From an uncultured Oscillospiraceae bacterium (GTDB lineage Bacteria > Bacillota > Clostridia > Oscillospirales > Oscillospiraceae), in contig CAQCFX010000004.1 in the NCBI GenBank assembly GCA_948766235.1, forward strand, positions 1,842-64,610: a DNA stretch of 62,769 nt. The letters run 5' to 3'. How positions within the stretch are numbered: position 1 is the first letter of the stretch; every line of letters starts with the position of its first letter. The position numbers and the translations under genes are program-made. The notes beneath the pieces were generated by a model that worked only from the letters and a program-made list of their open reading frames with translations, made no database searches and was not told the DNA's origin. Positions 31,537-40,575 of this stretch are shown piece after piece.

Positions 31537-32928
31537 TTACTGGGTCATTACGGCAGATTTGGATATAGTTTCCAGAGCAGCCGTGGGGTGACGGCGGCGC
31601 AGCCGGGCAATGCAGGCCACACAGGCGGGAATCAAGAACAGGTCCGCGCAGATCCACGCCGCGGGGGAGGCGAAGCAGGCCGCGGTGTAGCCCAGCATGG
31701 GCACGAAGAAGTAGCCCACCACCGTCCGGGCAATCATCTCCAGCACGCCCGCCAGAATGGCGAAAGCGCCAAAGCCCATGCCCTGAATGGAGAAGCGCAG
31801 AATGTTCACCAGGGCCAGCGGGAAATAGAAGGCCGTCAGCGTAATGATATAGCGGGTGGTAAGCGCCACCAGCGTCTCCACCCCGGCCTCTCCGGGGTCC
31901 AGGAACATCATCGTCGCCTGGGGCGCCAGCAGCAGCATGGCCACAAGGGCCATCCCGGAGTAAATCAGCCCCAGCAGCGAGCAGGCCCGCACCCCCTGGG
32001 GCAGCCGGTCCAGCTCCCCCGCGCCCACGTTCTGGCCGCAGTAGGTGGCCATGGCGGAGCCCATGGCGTCAAAGGGACAGCACAGCAGCTGGTAGACCTT
32101 GTTGGCGGTGGCCACGGCGGTGACGTAAACGCTGCCCAGGCCGTTCACGGCGGTCTGCATGACAATGGAGCCGATGGCGGTGATGGAGTATTGCAGGCCC
32201 ATGGGCAGACCCATGGCGCACAGGCTCTTGCAGGCCTCCCAGTCAAGGCGGCTCTCCTCCCGCGTCACGTGGAGGATGGGGAACTTGCGAATCATATACG
32301 CCAGGCACGCGATACCTGACACCGCCTGGGACGCCACCGTGGCAATGGCCGCCCCGGCCACGCCCCAGCGAAACGCCAGGATAAAGAGCAGGTCCAGCCC
32401 AATGTTCAGCGCCGAAGACAGGGCCAGGAAATACACCGGGGTGCGGCTGTCCCCCAAAGCCCGGATGATGCAGGACAGCAGGTTGTAGAGGAACACCACC
32501 GGGATGCCCATGAAAATAACAAAAATATAGGCGTTGGCGTCCTCAAAAAGGTCGGCGGGCGTGTCCATGGCGGAGAGAATCGTCCGGCAGAACACCCCCG
32601 TGCCCACCGTGAGCACCAGAGCAATGGCGGCGGACAGGTAAGCGGCGTTGGCCACAAAGCGGCGCATCTGCGGATAGTCCTTCGCGCCCATCCGCTGGGC
32701 CACGGGAATGGCAAAGCCGCTGCACACCCCCAGGCAGAACCCAATCACGAAAAAGTTGATGGAGCCGGTGGCGCCCACGGCGCCCAGCGCCTGAGAGCCC
32801 AGGAGCTTGCCGACAATCATGGCGTCCACCATGTTATACATCTGCTGGAACAGCAGGCCGAACAGGGTGGGCAGCGTAAAGCCCAGCAGCAGCTTCATGG
32901 GGCTGCCGGAGGTTAAGTCTTTGGTCAT
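31537..32928 (-). CDS. MATE-family exporter, second copy
   Basis: A 463-aa MATE transporter of about 12 helices. Opening SPMKLLLGFTLPTLFGLLFQQMYNMVDAMIVGK and the second-half CAMGLPMGLQYSITAIGSIVMQ are family blocks. It is clearly different from the MATE gene at 9153, so not a recent duplicate. Start at 32928 has GGAGG 7 bp upstream. The substrate is unknown. Confidence 0.92.
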   Translation of the reverse strand: MTKDLTSGSPMKLLLGFTLPTLFGLLFQQMYNMVDAMIVGKLLGSQALGAVGATGSINFFVIGFCLGVCSGFAIPVAQRMGAKDYPQMRRFVANAAYLSAAIALVLTVGTGVFCRTILSAMDTPADLFEDANAYIFVIFMGIPVVFLYNLLSCIIRALGDSRTPVYFLALSSALNIGLDLLFILAFRWGVAGAAIATVASQAVSGIACLAYMIRKFPILHVTREESRLDWEACKSLCAMGLPMGLQYSITAIGSIVMQTAVNGLGSVYVTAVATANKVYQLLCCPFDAMGSAMATYCGQNVGAGELDRLPQGVRACSLLGLIYSGMALVAMLLLAPQATMMFLDPGEAGVETLVALTTRYIITLTAFYFPLALVNILRFSIQGMGFGAFAILAGVLEMIARTVVGYFFVPMLGYTAACFASPAAWICADLFLIPACVACIARLRRRHPTAALETISKSAVMTQ

Positions 32929-33008
32929 AATAATGCCTCCTTCCAAAGGCGGGACTGTGGTTGCGATCAAGCTGGGCCTCCCTGGTTCCCCGCCCCAGCT
33001 TTCGCACT

Positions 33009-33036
33009 ATTATAGCCCCTTCTCCAATAATTGCAA
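33009..33036 (-). promoter_or_regulatory. Promoter of second MATE gene
   Basis: TTGCAA (33031-33036), 16 bp, TATAAT (33009-33014), minus strand. The 33037-33280 stretch is AT-richer, carries CCCGGTTTTCTC twice (33060 and 33092), and no gene that I can support. Confidence 0.65.
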
Positions 33037-33281
33037 GCGTTGATTTCCACAATCTTCATCCCGGTTTTCTCTGGATTATTAGCTGATAGTTCCCGGTTTT
33101 CTCCCCTTATTTTTCGGTTTTTCCATGTGAAAGATATAAAATCCCCTGTTTCCCTTCCCCCTTTTCCGTCATTTCGCCCAGCAGCCCTGGTTCCACGTGG
33201 AAAAGCCGCCGCCCGGCCGCCGGTTTCCCACGGCGCGCGGAGAAAGCGCGGGAAGAACCGCCCTGGAATTATCCCAAAACA

Positions 33282-33310
33282 TTGACATCCGCGCGGCAAA
33301 TTGATAAAAT
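33282..33310 (+). promoter_or_regulatory. Promoter of hybrid histidine kinase gene
   Basis: TTGACA (33282-33287), 17 bp, TAAAAT (33305-33310), 69 bp before the ATG. Confidence 0.85.
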
Positions 33311-33379
33311 ATTTGCATTCGAGCGTTCGGGCTGCCCGCCGAGCCGCCCGCGCCTTATCGTCCATGGAGGGAAGGACTA

Positions 33380-36300
33380 ATGTATCATTGCCAACTTCAA
33401 TTTTACCTGGTAGGACAGGAACCCGGTATATTGGACCAGCTTCAGGAAATACCGCCGCTGGAGCATTTTTCCCACACATTTTCCCGCAGCGCCGCGCCGG
33501 ACGCCGGCCTGTGCGCCCGGGCCGATGTGATTTGGGCCGACCTGAGCGGAATGCAGGACGGCGCCGCCGCCGCGCTGGAGGCGCTGCTGGGCGCCAAGCG
33601 CCCCCAGGCCCAGCTGATCGCTATCGCCCGCCAGGAACAGCTGCCCCTGCTCACCCAGTACCTGCCCCAGCTCCGGGACGTGTGGACCGCTCCCATCTCC
33701 CAGGAGGAGGTCCGCTTCCGCTTTCTGCGCTGGCAGCAGGACTGCAAGCAGGAGAAGGACCTGTGGGAGACCACCCAGTTTTTAGAGGCCGCCATCAACA
33801 GCGTGCCCAACCTGGTTTGGTATAAGGATAAGGACGGCGTCCACGAAAAGGTAAACGACAGCTTCTGCCAAACCGTCAAAAAGTCCAAGCAGCAGGTGCA
33901 GGGCCGCCGCCACGCCTACATCTGGGACGTGGAGCAGGACGACCCCGCCTGCATCGAGTCGGAGCGGGTGGTCATGGCCAAGCGGGAGACCTGTGTGTCG
34001 GAGGAGACCATCCAGACCGGAGAGGGGGAGCGGCTGCTCACCACCTATAAGTCCCCCCTGTACGATGTGGACGGCTCGGTGATGGGCACTGTGGGCGTGG
34101 CCATCGACGTGACCCAGGAGCGCGCCTATCAGCAGGAGATTATCCAAAAGAGCCATATCCTGGAGACCCTGTTCACCACCATGGACTGCGGCGTCATGTG
34201 CCATTCTCTGGACGGGCAGCGCATCCTCAGCATCAACCAGGCGGCGCTGAAGCTGCTGGGCTACTCCTCCCGGAGCGAGCTGCTGGCAAACGGGTTCGAC
34301 ATGGTGGCCTCCTCCGTGGCGGATGAGGACCGGCAAACGCTGTGCGAGCGCATCATGTCCCTGAACACCCCGGGGGACAGCGTCAGCGTGGAATACCGCG
34401 TGCGCCACGCGGACGGCAGCCTGCTGCACATTATGGGCAACGTCAAGCTCATTGAGGAGGACGGCGAGCTGTTCTACCAGCGCTTCCTGCTGGACTGCAC
34501 CGCCCAAAAACTGCGCGAGCAGCAGGAGCGCCTGGAAAGCCAGCAGCGGCAGGAGGAGCTGATTCACGCGCTGAGCATCGACTACAGCCTGGTGTGCTAT
34601 TTCGATTTGGACTCCGGCGAGGGCAGCCTGCTGCGCACCCCAGACAGCGACGCCAGCCCCTTTGCCCTGTTTTCCGACAGCGCCTCCCTCCAGGACAGCA
34701 TCAGCGCCTATATCGACCGCTTCGTCTACCCCGAGGACCAGCAGGCCCTTCGGGACGCCTGCTCCCACCAGCGCTTGCGGGAGGAGCTGTCTAACAGCAG
34801 CACCTACTATATCAATTACCGCGCCGTGGACGCAGATCAGATTGTCTATTATCAAATCAAGGCCGTGCGGGCCGGCACGTGGGACAGCCGCCGCGGCATT
34901 GTGATCGGCTTCTGCAATGTGGACGACGAGACCCGGCGCGAGCTGGAAAAGAAGACCCTGCTGGAGGACGCCCTGTCCCAGGCCAACCGGGCCAGCAAGG
35001 CCAAGAGCACCTTCCTGTCCAATATGTCCCACGACATCCGCACTCCCATGAACGCCATCGTGGGCTTCACCACCCTGGCCCTCACCCATGTGGACCGCAC
35101 GGACCAGGTGGAGGAATATCTGAAAAAGATTCTCACCTCCGGCAACCACCTGGTCAGCCTCATCAACGACGTGCTGGACATGAGCCGCATCGAGAGCGGC
35201 AAAATGCGTCTGGACGAGACGCTGTGCAGCCTTCCCGACATCCTTCACGGCCTGCGCAGCATTGTTCAGGCCGACATACGCGCCAAGCAGCTGGATTTGT
35301 ACATCGACGCGGTGGACGTCATCGACGAGGACATCTACTGCGACAAGCTGCGGCTCAATCAGGTGCTGCTCAATCTGCTGAGCAATTCCATCAAGTACAC
35401 CACCGCGGGCGGCATCGTCAGCGTACGCATCAGCGAGCGGCCCGGCGCCCCCAGCGGATACGCCAACTACGAGTTCTGCATCAAGGACACCGGCATCGGC
35501 ATGAGCCCCGAGTTCGTGGCCCATATTTTCGAGCCCTTCGAGCGGGAGCGCAACTCCACCATCAGCGACATCCAGGGCACCGGCCTGGGCATGGCCATCA
35601 CGAAAAACATCGTGGACATGATGAACGGCTCCATCATGGTCAAAAGCGAGCAGGGCATGGGCACGGAGTTTACCGTCTCCCTCACCTTCCGCCTCAGCTC
35701 CGCCCCCAAGGAGCCGGTGTCCATCCCGGCGCTGAAAAACTGCCGCGCCCTGGTGGTGGACGACGATTTCAACACCTGCGATAGCGTCACCTATATGCTT
35801 CAGCAGATTGGGCTGCGGGCGGAGTGGACCATGTCCGGGCGGGAGGCCGTGCTGCGCACTCAGCAGGCCATTTCCCGGGGAGACAGCTACCACATCTACG
35901 TCATCGACTGGCTCATGCCCGACATGAACGGCGTGGAGGTGGCCCGCCGCATCCGCAAGGCGGTAGGCGACGACGTCCCCATCATCATTCTCACCGCCTA
36001 CGACTGGTCCGACATTGAGGACGAGGCAAAGCAGGCCGGCGTCACCGCTTTCTGCGGCAAGCCGCTGTTCCTGTCCGAGCTGAGAAGCTGCCTGCGCGAC
36101 GTGGCCGCCGCCCAGGAGGCCCAGGGAAGCCCCGACGGCGGCCAGGAGGAATCCGCCGCTCCCCCTCCGGCGAAAACCCGTTCGGGCCGGATTCTGCTGG
36201 CGGAGGACAACGAGCTCAACCAGGAGATTGCCGCCGCCATTCTGGGCGAGGCCGGCTTTACCACCGAAATCGCCTCCAACGGACAGATTGCCGTGGATAT

Positions 36301-36559
36301 GCTCCAACGCTCTCAGCCGGGCTATTACAACCTGGTGCTCATGGACGTGCAGATGCCGGTGATGGACGGCTACGCCGCCACCCAGGCCATCCGCGCCCTG
36401 GACAACCAGGCGCTGGCCTCCATCCCCATTCTGGCCATGACCGCCAACGCCTTTGAGGAGGACCGGCAGACCGCCCTCAAGTCCGGCATGAACGGCCACA
36501 TCGCCAAGCCCATTAACATTGACACCCTGTTCAAAACCCTGGACAGCATTCTGAAGTAA
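33380..36559 (+). CDS. Soluble hybrid sensor histidine kinase with two receivers
   Basis: A 1059-aa signalling protein without membrane segments. Residues 1-120 look like a degenerate receiver (FYLVGQ, DVIWADLSG, then TAP where a receiver has TKP, so the key Lys is missing). Three PAS-like sensor regions follow (about 130-250, 260-375, 390-515). The HisKA helix has MSHDIRTPMNAIVGF with phospho-acceptor His551, then an ATPase domain with N-box LNLLSNSIKYT and G-box GTGLGMAI. Two C-terminal receivers have phosphorylatable Asp843 (VIDWLMPDMNG) and Asp989 (LMDVQMPVMDG). No output regulator or Hpt gene is adjacent, so its target is unknown. Signal is cytosolic, perhaps redox or metabolite. Confidence 0.92.
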   Translation: MYHCQLQFYLVGQEPGILDQLQEIPPLEHFSHTFSRSAAPDAGLCARADVIWADLSGMQDGAAAALEALLGAKRPQAQLIAIARQEQLPLLTQYLPQLRDVWTAPISQEEVRFRFLRWQQDCKQEKDLWETTQFLEAAINSVPNLVWYKDKDGVHEKVNDSFCQTVKKSKQQVQGRRHAYIWDVEQDDPACIESERVVMAKRETCVSEETIQTGEGERLLTTYKSPLYDVDGSVMGTVGVAIDVTQERAYQQEIIQKSHILETLFTTMDCGVMCHSLDGQRILSINQAALKLLGYSSRSELLANGFDMVASSVADEDRQTLCERIMSLNTPGDSVSVEYRVRHADGSLLHIMGNVKLIEEDGELFYQRFLLDCTAQKLREQQERLESQQRQEELIHALSIDYSLVCYFDLDSGEGSLLRTPDSDASPFALFSDSASLQDSISAYIDRFVYPEDQQALRDACSHQRLREELSNSSTYYINYRAVDADQIVYYQIKAVRAGTWDSRRGIVIGFCNVDDETRRELEKKTLLEDALSQANRASKAKSTFLSNMSHDIRTPMNAIVGFTTLALTHVDRTDQVEEYLKKILTSGNHLVSLINDVLDMSRIESGKMRLDETLCSLPDILHGLRSIVQADIRAKQLDLYIDAVDVIDEDIYCDKLRLNQVLLNLLSNSIKYTTAGGIVSVRISERPGAPSGYANYEFCIKDTGIGMSPEFVAHIFEPFERERNSTISDIQGTGLGMAITKNIVDMMNGSIMVKSEQGMGTEFTVSLTFRLSSAPKEPVSIPALKNCRALVVDDDFNTCDSVTYMLQQIGLRAEWTMSGREAVLRTQQAISRGDSYHIYVIDWLMPDMNGVEVARRIRKAVGDDVPIIILTAYDWSDIEDEAKQAGVTAFCGKPLFLSELRSCLRDVAAAQEAQGSPDGGQEESAAPPPAKTRSGRILLAEDNELNQEIAAAILGEAGFTTEIASNGQIAVDMLQRSQPGYYNLVLMDVQMPVMDGYAATQAIRALDNQALASIPILAMTANAFEEDRQTALKSGMNGHIAKPINIDTLFKTLDSILK

Positions 36560-36598
36560 AAAACTGTCCCCGGCGGTATAACCGCCGGGGACAGTTTT
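36560..36598. terminator. Bidirectional terminator
   Basis: An 18-bp perfect stem with ATA loop, A and T runs on the two sides, between convergent kinase and rlmD genes. Confidence 0.94.
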
Positions 36599-37940
36599 AT
36601 TGTGCCTTGACCAGCAGCAGGACGGTCTCCACATGGGCCGTCCTGGGAAATAAGTCCACCGCCTCCGCCTGCGCGGGCCGGTAGCCCAGGGCCGTCAAGC
36701 GCTTCACATCCCGGGCCAGGGTGGCCGGGTCGCAGGAGACGTACACCACCCGGTCCGGCCCCATCTGGGCGATGGTGTCCACCACGGTAGGGTCCAGGCC
36801 CTTCCGGGGCGGGTCCACCACCACCACATCGGGCCGAGTCCCCTCCCGCTTTAGTTGGGCGGCCAGGTCCGCCGCGTCGCCGCACTCAAACCGGGTCTTG
36901 CCCTCCAGTCCGGCCCGGCGGGCATTCTCCTGGGCGTCGGCCACCGCCTGGGGAACAATCTCCACCCCAATCACCCGCCCGGCCCGCTGGGCCAGCGTCA
37001 AGCTGATGGCGCCGATGCCGCAGTACAGCTCCACCACCGTCTCCTCCCCGGTGAGGGCGGCAAACTCCAGGGCGCGGCGGTAGAGCACCTGGGTCTGGGC
37101 CCGGTTCACCTGAAAGAAGGAGGGCACCGACAGGCGGAACACATGGCCGCACAGCTCCTCCTCCAGCCAGTCCCGGCCCCATAGGGTGCGGTACTCGCTG
37201 CCCAAAATTACGTTGGTTTTCCCCGTGTTCACCGACAGGACCACCCCCGCCAGGGCGGGCGCGGCGCGGCGCAGCGCCTCCACCAGCTCCTCCTCGTGGG
37301 GAAGGCTTTTGCCGTTGGCCACCACGCAGCACAGTACCTCTCCGGCGCAGTTGGTGCGCAGAAACAGGTGCCGCACCAGCCCCCTGCCCGTCCGCTCCTG
37401 GTAGGCGGGGACATGAAAGCGCTCCATCCAGCCCCGGAAGGCGGCGCGGCAGGCCGTGTCCGCCTCCGGCTGAAGCAGGCAGTCCTCCACATCCACAACC
37501 CGGTGGCTGCGCGGCGCGTAGTAGCCCACGGCTCCCTGCGCCACGGGAAGCTGCACCTTGTTTCGATAGCGCCGGGTGTCCTCCGCTCCGTGAATCACCG
37601 GCACCGGTACCTCCGCCCCGCCGATGCGCCGCAGCGCGTCCTCCACCCGCTGCCGTTTGGCCCTCAGCTCCTCGGCGTAGCTCATATGCCGGAACTGGCA
37701 GCCGCCGCACCGCCCATAGTACGGGCAGTCCGGCTCCAGCCGCTCCGGGGAGAACTCCAGCATCCGCTCCACTCTCCCCCAGGCGGCGCTGTGGCCCACG
37801 TGCTCGATGAAGGTCTCCACCCGCTCGCCCCGCAGGGCGCCTTTGACGAACACCGCCACGCCCTCAATCCGGGCAATCCCCTCGCCGCCGCTGGCGTAGC
37901 CCTCAATCACCGCGGGGTAGACGCCGCCCTCCTTCAGCAT
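36597..37940 (-). CDS. rlmD: 23S rRNA (uracil-5-)-methyltransferase, RlmD/RlmCD family
   Basis: A 447-aa SAM-dependent enzyme that methylates uridine in 23S rRNA. An N-terminal TRAM RNA-binding domain (about 1-55) is followed by the Fe-S cysteine set DCPYYGRCGGCQFRHMSY, the SAM fold (ELYCGIGAISLTLA), VVVDPPRKGLDP and the catalytic Cys in VYVSCDPATLARD. In Firmicutes this class may modify two sites (RlmCD). The start MLKEGGVY at 37940 overlaps the queH stop by 7 bp, so queH and rlmD form an operon; an alternative, much longer upstream start adds non-conserved sequence. Confidence 0.92.
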   Translation of the reverse strand: MLKEGGVYPAVIEGYASGGEGIARIEGVAVFVKGALRGERVETFIEHVGHSAAWGRVERMLEFSPERLEPDCPYYGRCGGCQFRHMSYAEELRAKRQRVEDALRRIGGAEVPVPVIHGAEDTRRYRNKVQLPVAQGAVGYYAPRSHRVVDVEDCLLQPEADTACRAAFRGWMERFHVPAYQERTGRGLVRHLFLRTNCAGEVLCCVVANGKSLPHEEELVEALRRAAPALAGVVLSVNTGKTNVILGSEYRTLWGRDWLEEELCGHVFRLSVPSFFQVNRAQTQVLYRRALEFAALTGEETVVELYCGIGAISLTLAQRAGRVIGVEIVPQAVADAQENARRAGLEGKTRFECGDAADLAAQLKREGTRPDVVVVDPPRKGLDPTVVDTIAQMGPDRVVYVSCDPATLARDVKRLTALGYRPAQAEAVDLFPRTAHVETVLLLVKAQ

Positions 37941-38521
37941 GACGTCCGCCCCTCTCCCTGGGCCTTGTGCAGCTTGTGGAGCTCCTTTTTCCGGCGGTTG
38001 GAAAAACGGTCCTCCTCGCTGTAGACACAGCCGCAGTATTTCTGTAGATAAAGCCCCAACGCCCTGGCCTCCTCCTGCCCCGCCTGAAACCGGGGGCGGA
38101 AATCGTAAGGCACGAACTCCACCCCGTACTTCTCCCCCATCCTCGCCCCGGTGGCGCAAATCAGCTCCCGGTTTTGGTAGGGGGACACCAGCAGGGTGGT
38201 GGTAAAGCGCTCAAAGCCGTGCTCCGCGGCGTACTGGGCCGTGCGCTCCATGCGGCAGGCATAGCAGTAGCCGCAGCGGTGGTCGCTGTCCCCGGCCACG
38301 GCGGCGGTGAAGGGCCGAAGGCCGTAAAAGTCCTCCTCCTCCAGCGCAAGGCCGATGTCCTTTGCGTACTGCCGCAGGGTGTCCCGCCGGGCCTTGTACT
38401 CCTGGAAGGGGTGGATATTGGGGTTATACCAAAAGCCCACGGGCTCCACCCCCTCCTCCCGCAGCATTTGGACACAGGCCACGGAGCAGGGCGCACAGCA
38501 GATGTGGAGCAGGGTGCCCAT
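37934..38521 (-). CDS. queH: Epoxyqueuosine reductase QueH
   Basis: A 195-aa iron-sulfur enzyme for the last step of queuosine tRNA modification, replacing QueG in many anaerobes. Diagnostic residues are present: Cys8-Cys9 in HICCAPC, the WYNPNIHPFQEY block, CGYCYACR, and the late QKYCGCVYSEEDR. It is translated just before and overlapping rlmD, both being RNA-modification genes. Confidence 0.93.
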   Translation of the reverse strand: MGTLLHICCAPCSVACVQMLREEGVEPVGFWYNPNIHPFQEYKARRDTLRQYAKDIGLALEEEDFYGLRPFTAAVAGDSDHRCGYCYACRMERTAQYAAEHGFERFTTTLLVSPYQNRELICATGARMGEKYGVEFVPYDFRPRFQAGQEEARALGLYLQKYCGCVYSEEDRFSNRRKKELHKLHKAQGEGRTSC

Positions 38522-38550
38522 AAAGCGCCCCTCCTTTCCCTTGTGGATGA

Positions 38551-38585
38551 AACGGCCAAGACCGCACAGCGGTCCCGGCCGTTTT
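38551..38585 (-). terminator. Two-part hairpin after the S41 protease gene
   Basis: Outer ACGGCC/GGCCGT and inner GACCGC/GCGGTC stems, between the S41 protease stop and queH start on the minus strand. Only a short T-run follows. Confidence 0.6.
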
Positions 38586-38589
38586 GTGT

Positions 38590-40470
38590 TTACATTAAGA
38601 AACCCAGACCGCGCAGCACCGCGTACATCCCCGCGGCCGCCTCCTCCCGCAGGGCGGGGGCGTTGGGGTTAATCTGGCTCAGGGGAGCGTACAGCATATC
38701 GCCCTCCACCTCCAGCGCCTCCTCCAGACCCCAGGCCAGCACAGCCAGGCTGCTCCAGGCCCAGTCCGAGAAGGCCGCCATATCCGGCTCCTGAGAGATG
38801 ATAATCTTGGCGTACTCGCTCTCGGCCAGCGCGCCGTAGCGCTTAATGCCCAGGTTCAGGTAGCAGGCCATGCGCCCCATGACGGTGAGAAATTCCTCCT
38901 GGGTGAGCACGCCGTCGGGGTCAAACAGGCCCTCGCCCTTCCCCTCCACCAGGCCCAGGGAGGCGATGGCGTTCACTCCCTCGGCGTACCATATTCCCTC
39001 GGGCACGTCGGAGAACTGGTTGTCCCCAAAATAGCTCACGTTGAGCACCCGGGCCAGCATCACACACAGCTGGGCGCGGGTGAGCTTGTCCTCCGGGGAA
39101 AACGCCCCGCCGCCGGTGCCGCTCAGCAGGCGGTAGGTCCCCATGGCGTTGATAGCCCTGGCATAGCCGCTGCCCTCCGCGTCGGAAAACCAGCGGCTGT
39201 CGTAGGCCAGCCCCAGCTTCTCCGCCACGTCGGGCGCCGGCAGCTCCTCAAACACGTGGCCGTTGTTGTAATAGACGTTGGCCTGGGGGGGCAGGGCCGC
39301 AAACAGGGCGGCCAGCGTGGCCTCGTCCGTCTCCGGGGCCACATAGAAAGCGCTCCCCCCCAGCACAATCCCCACCTGGGCGTCCTGCTCCTCCCCGCAC
39401 AGGGCCAGGGCCACCGCGCTGGTGTAGGCGTCGTCCACCAGCAGCGTGGGGATAACGCCCACCTTGTCGGTGGTGTTGGCCTGGCTGGAGTAGAAGCGGG
39501 CGAAGGTGACCTTCAGCCCGTCCCCGTCAAAGATCCCCGGGAACTGCCCCTCGTCCAGAATGGTCTGGGCCACGCCCTTGCCGTAGCTGCGGCTGCCGAT
39601 GACAATCCCCCGGTCCGTATCCCGCACGCCGGCGGACAGCAGCTCCGAGGAGCTGGCGCTGCTCCCATCCATCAGCACCATCACCGGCTTGCGGGTGGCG
39701 GCCTGGGCATGGCCGTCCTCCGCGCTCATGACCCCCATACCGTCCAAGTAGAGATACCGGCCCGGTCCGTTCAGGGCGTTGAGCATCTCCACGGCGGACT
39801 CGGTATAGCCCCCCGGGTTGCCCCGCAGGTCGATAACCCAGCGCTCCACCTGGCTGTCGTACTCCTTCAGCCCCGCCGCAAAGGCCGCCCCCGTCTCCTC
39901 GCCGAAGCTGGTGCAGCTGATATACCCCGTGCCGTCCTCCAGCACCTGGAACTGGGTGGTGGGCATGACCAGGGGCCGGCGGATGATGGTGTACGGCGCG
40001 CTCACCCCGTCCCGCAGCACCACCACGTTTACCTGGCTGCCCTCCTCGCCCAGCAGCAGCTCCTGGTGGCTTTGCTCGGCGGGGACGCAGGAGGTCCCGT
40101 TGATTTCCACAATCAAATCCCCCGCCCGCAGCTGCGCGTTCTGCGCCCCGCTGCCGGAGAATACCTCTTTTATCAAAATACCCTGCTCGGTGTACTCAAT
40201 GGACACGCCGATGCCCGCCGCGCTGACTTCCCCCTCCAGACGGCCCAAAAACGACTGGTAGTACTCCTGACTCATATACTCCGTATAGGGGTCCAGCGCA
40301 CCTAAAAGCTCCTCCAGGCTGTCCGCCTCATAGGCCTTTTCCGGCAGCTCCTCGTAATAATAAATTTCCAGCAGATCTATGGCCTGCTCCACCGTCAGCG
40401 CACTGGCTGGGGCGATAAGCAGAACCAGGGCCAGCAGCGCCGAGAGCAGACGGGCTAAGTACTTCTTCAT
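38590..40470 (-). CDS. Secreted S41 (C-terminal processing) protease with SLH domains
   Basis: A 626-aa exported protein. Signal peptide to about Ala24; then a PDZ domain (about 85-160: GIGVSIEYT, LRAGDLIVEINGTS), the S41 catalytic core with WVIDLRGNPGGY, the Ser region MDGSSASSSELLSAG and the general-base Lys in GSRSYGKGVAQ. The last 200 residues hold S-layer-homology repeats (FSPEDKLTRAQLCVMLARVL, FSDVPEGIWYAEGVNAIASLGLVEGKG) that anchor to cell-wall polymers. It probably processes surface or spore proteins. Its expected promoter is an extended -10 (TGGTATACT, minus strand, near 40540). Confidence 0.9.
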   Translation of the reverse strand: MKKYLARLLSALLALVLLIAPASALTVEQAIDLLEIYYYEELPEKAYEADSLEELLGALDPYTEYMSQEYYQSFLGRLEGEVSAAGIGVSIEYTEQGILIKEVFSGSGAQNAQLRAGDLIVEINGTSCVPAEQSHQELLLGEEGSQVNVVVLRDGVSAPYTIIRRPLVMPTTQFQVLEDGTGYISCTSFGEETGAAFAAGLKEYDSQVERWVIDLRGNPGGYTESAVEMLNALNGPGRYLYLDGMGVMSAEDGHAQAATRKPVMVLMDGSSASSSELLSAGVRDTDRGIVIGSRSYGKGVAQTILDEGQFPGIFDGDGLKVTFARFYSSQANTTDKVGVIPTLLVDDAYTSAVALALCGEEQDAQVGIVLGGSAFYVAPETDEATLAALFAALPPQANVYYNNGHVFEELPAPDVAEKLGLAYDSRWFSDAEGSGYARAINAMGTYRLLSGTGGGAFSPEDKLTRAQLCVMLARVLNVSYFGDNQFSDVPEGIWYAEGVNAIASLGLVEGKGEGLFDPDGVLTQEEFLTVMGRMACYLNLGIKRYGALAESEYAKIIISQEPDMAAFSDWAWSSLAVLAWGLEEALEVEGDMLYAPLSQINPNAPALREEAAAGMYAVLRGLGFLM

Positions 40471-40507
40471 GACAGTTCTCCTTTACGCATCCAGCAGGTT
40501 TTGTAAA

Positions 40508-40536
40508 TTGACAAACGCACAGCCTTCGATTAAACT
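40508..40536 (+). promoter_or_regulatory. Promoter of alpha/beta hydrolase gene
   Basis: TTGACA (40508-40513), 17 bp, TAAACT (40531-40536), 39 bp before the ATG. Confidence 0.75.
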
Positions 40537-40575
40537 AAGTATACCACACAAATATGACAATGGGGTGAATTTTTT

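Noticed and set aside
33189..33204. Third parS-like palindrome (TTCCACGTGGAA)
   Set aside because: Only 12 of 16 positions match parS and the mismatches fall in informative positions; kept as a note, not a call.
32929..33379. Small open frames in the 450-bp gap before the hybrid kinase
   Set aside because: They lack ribosome-binding sites and recognisable protein features and overlap two divergent promoters.
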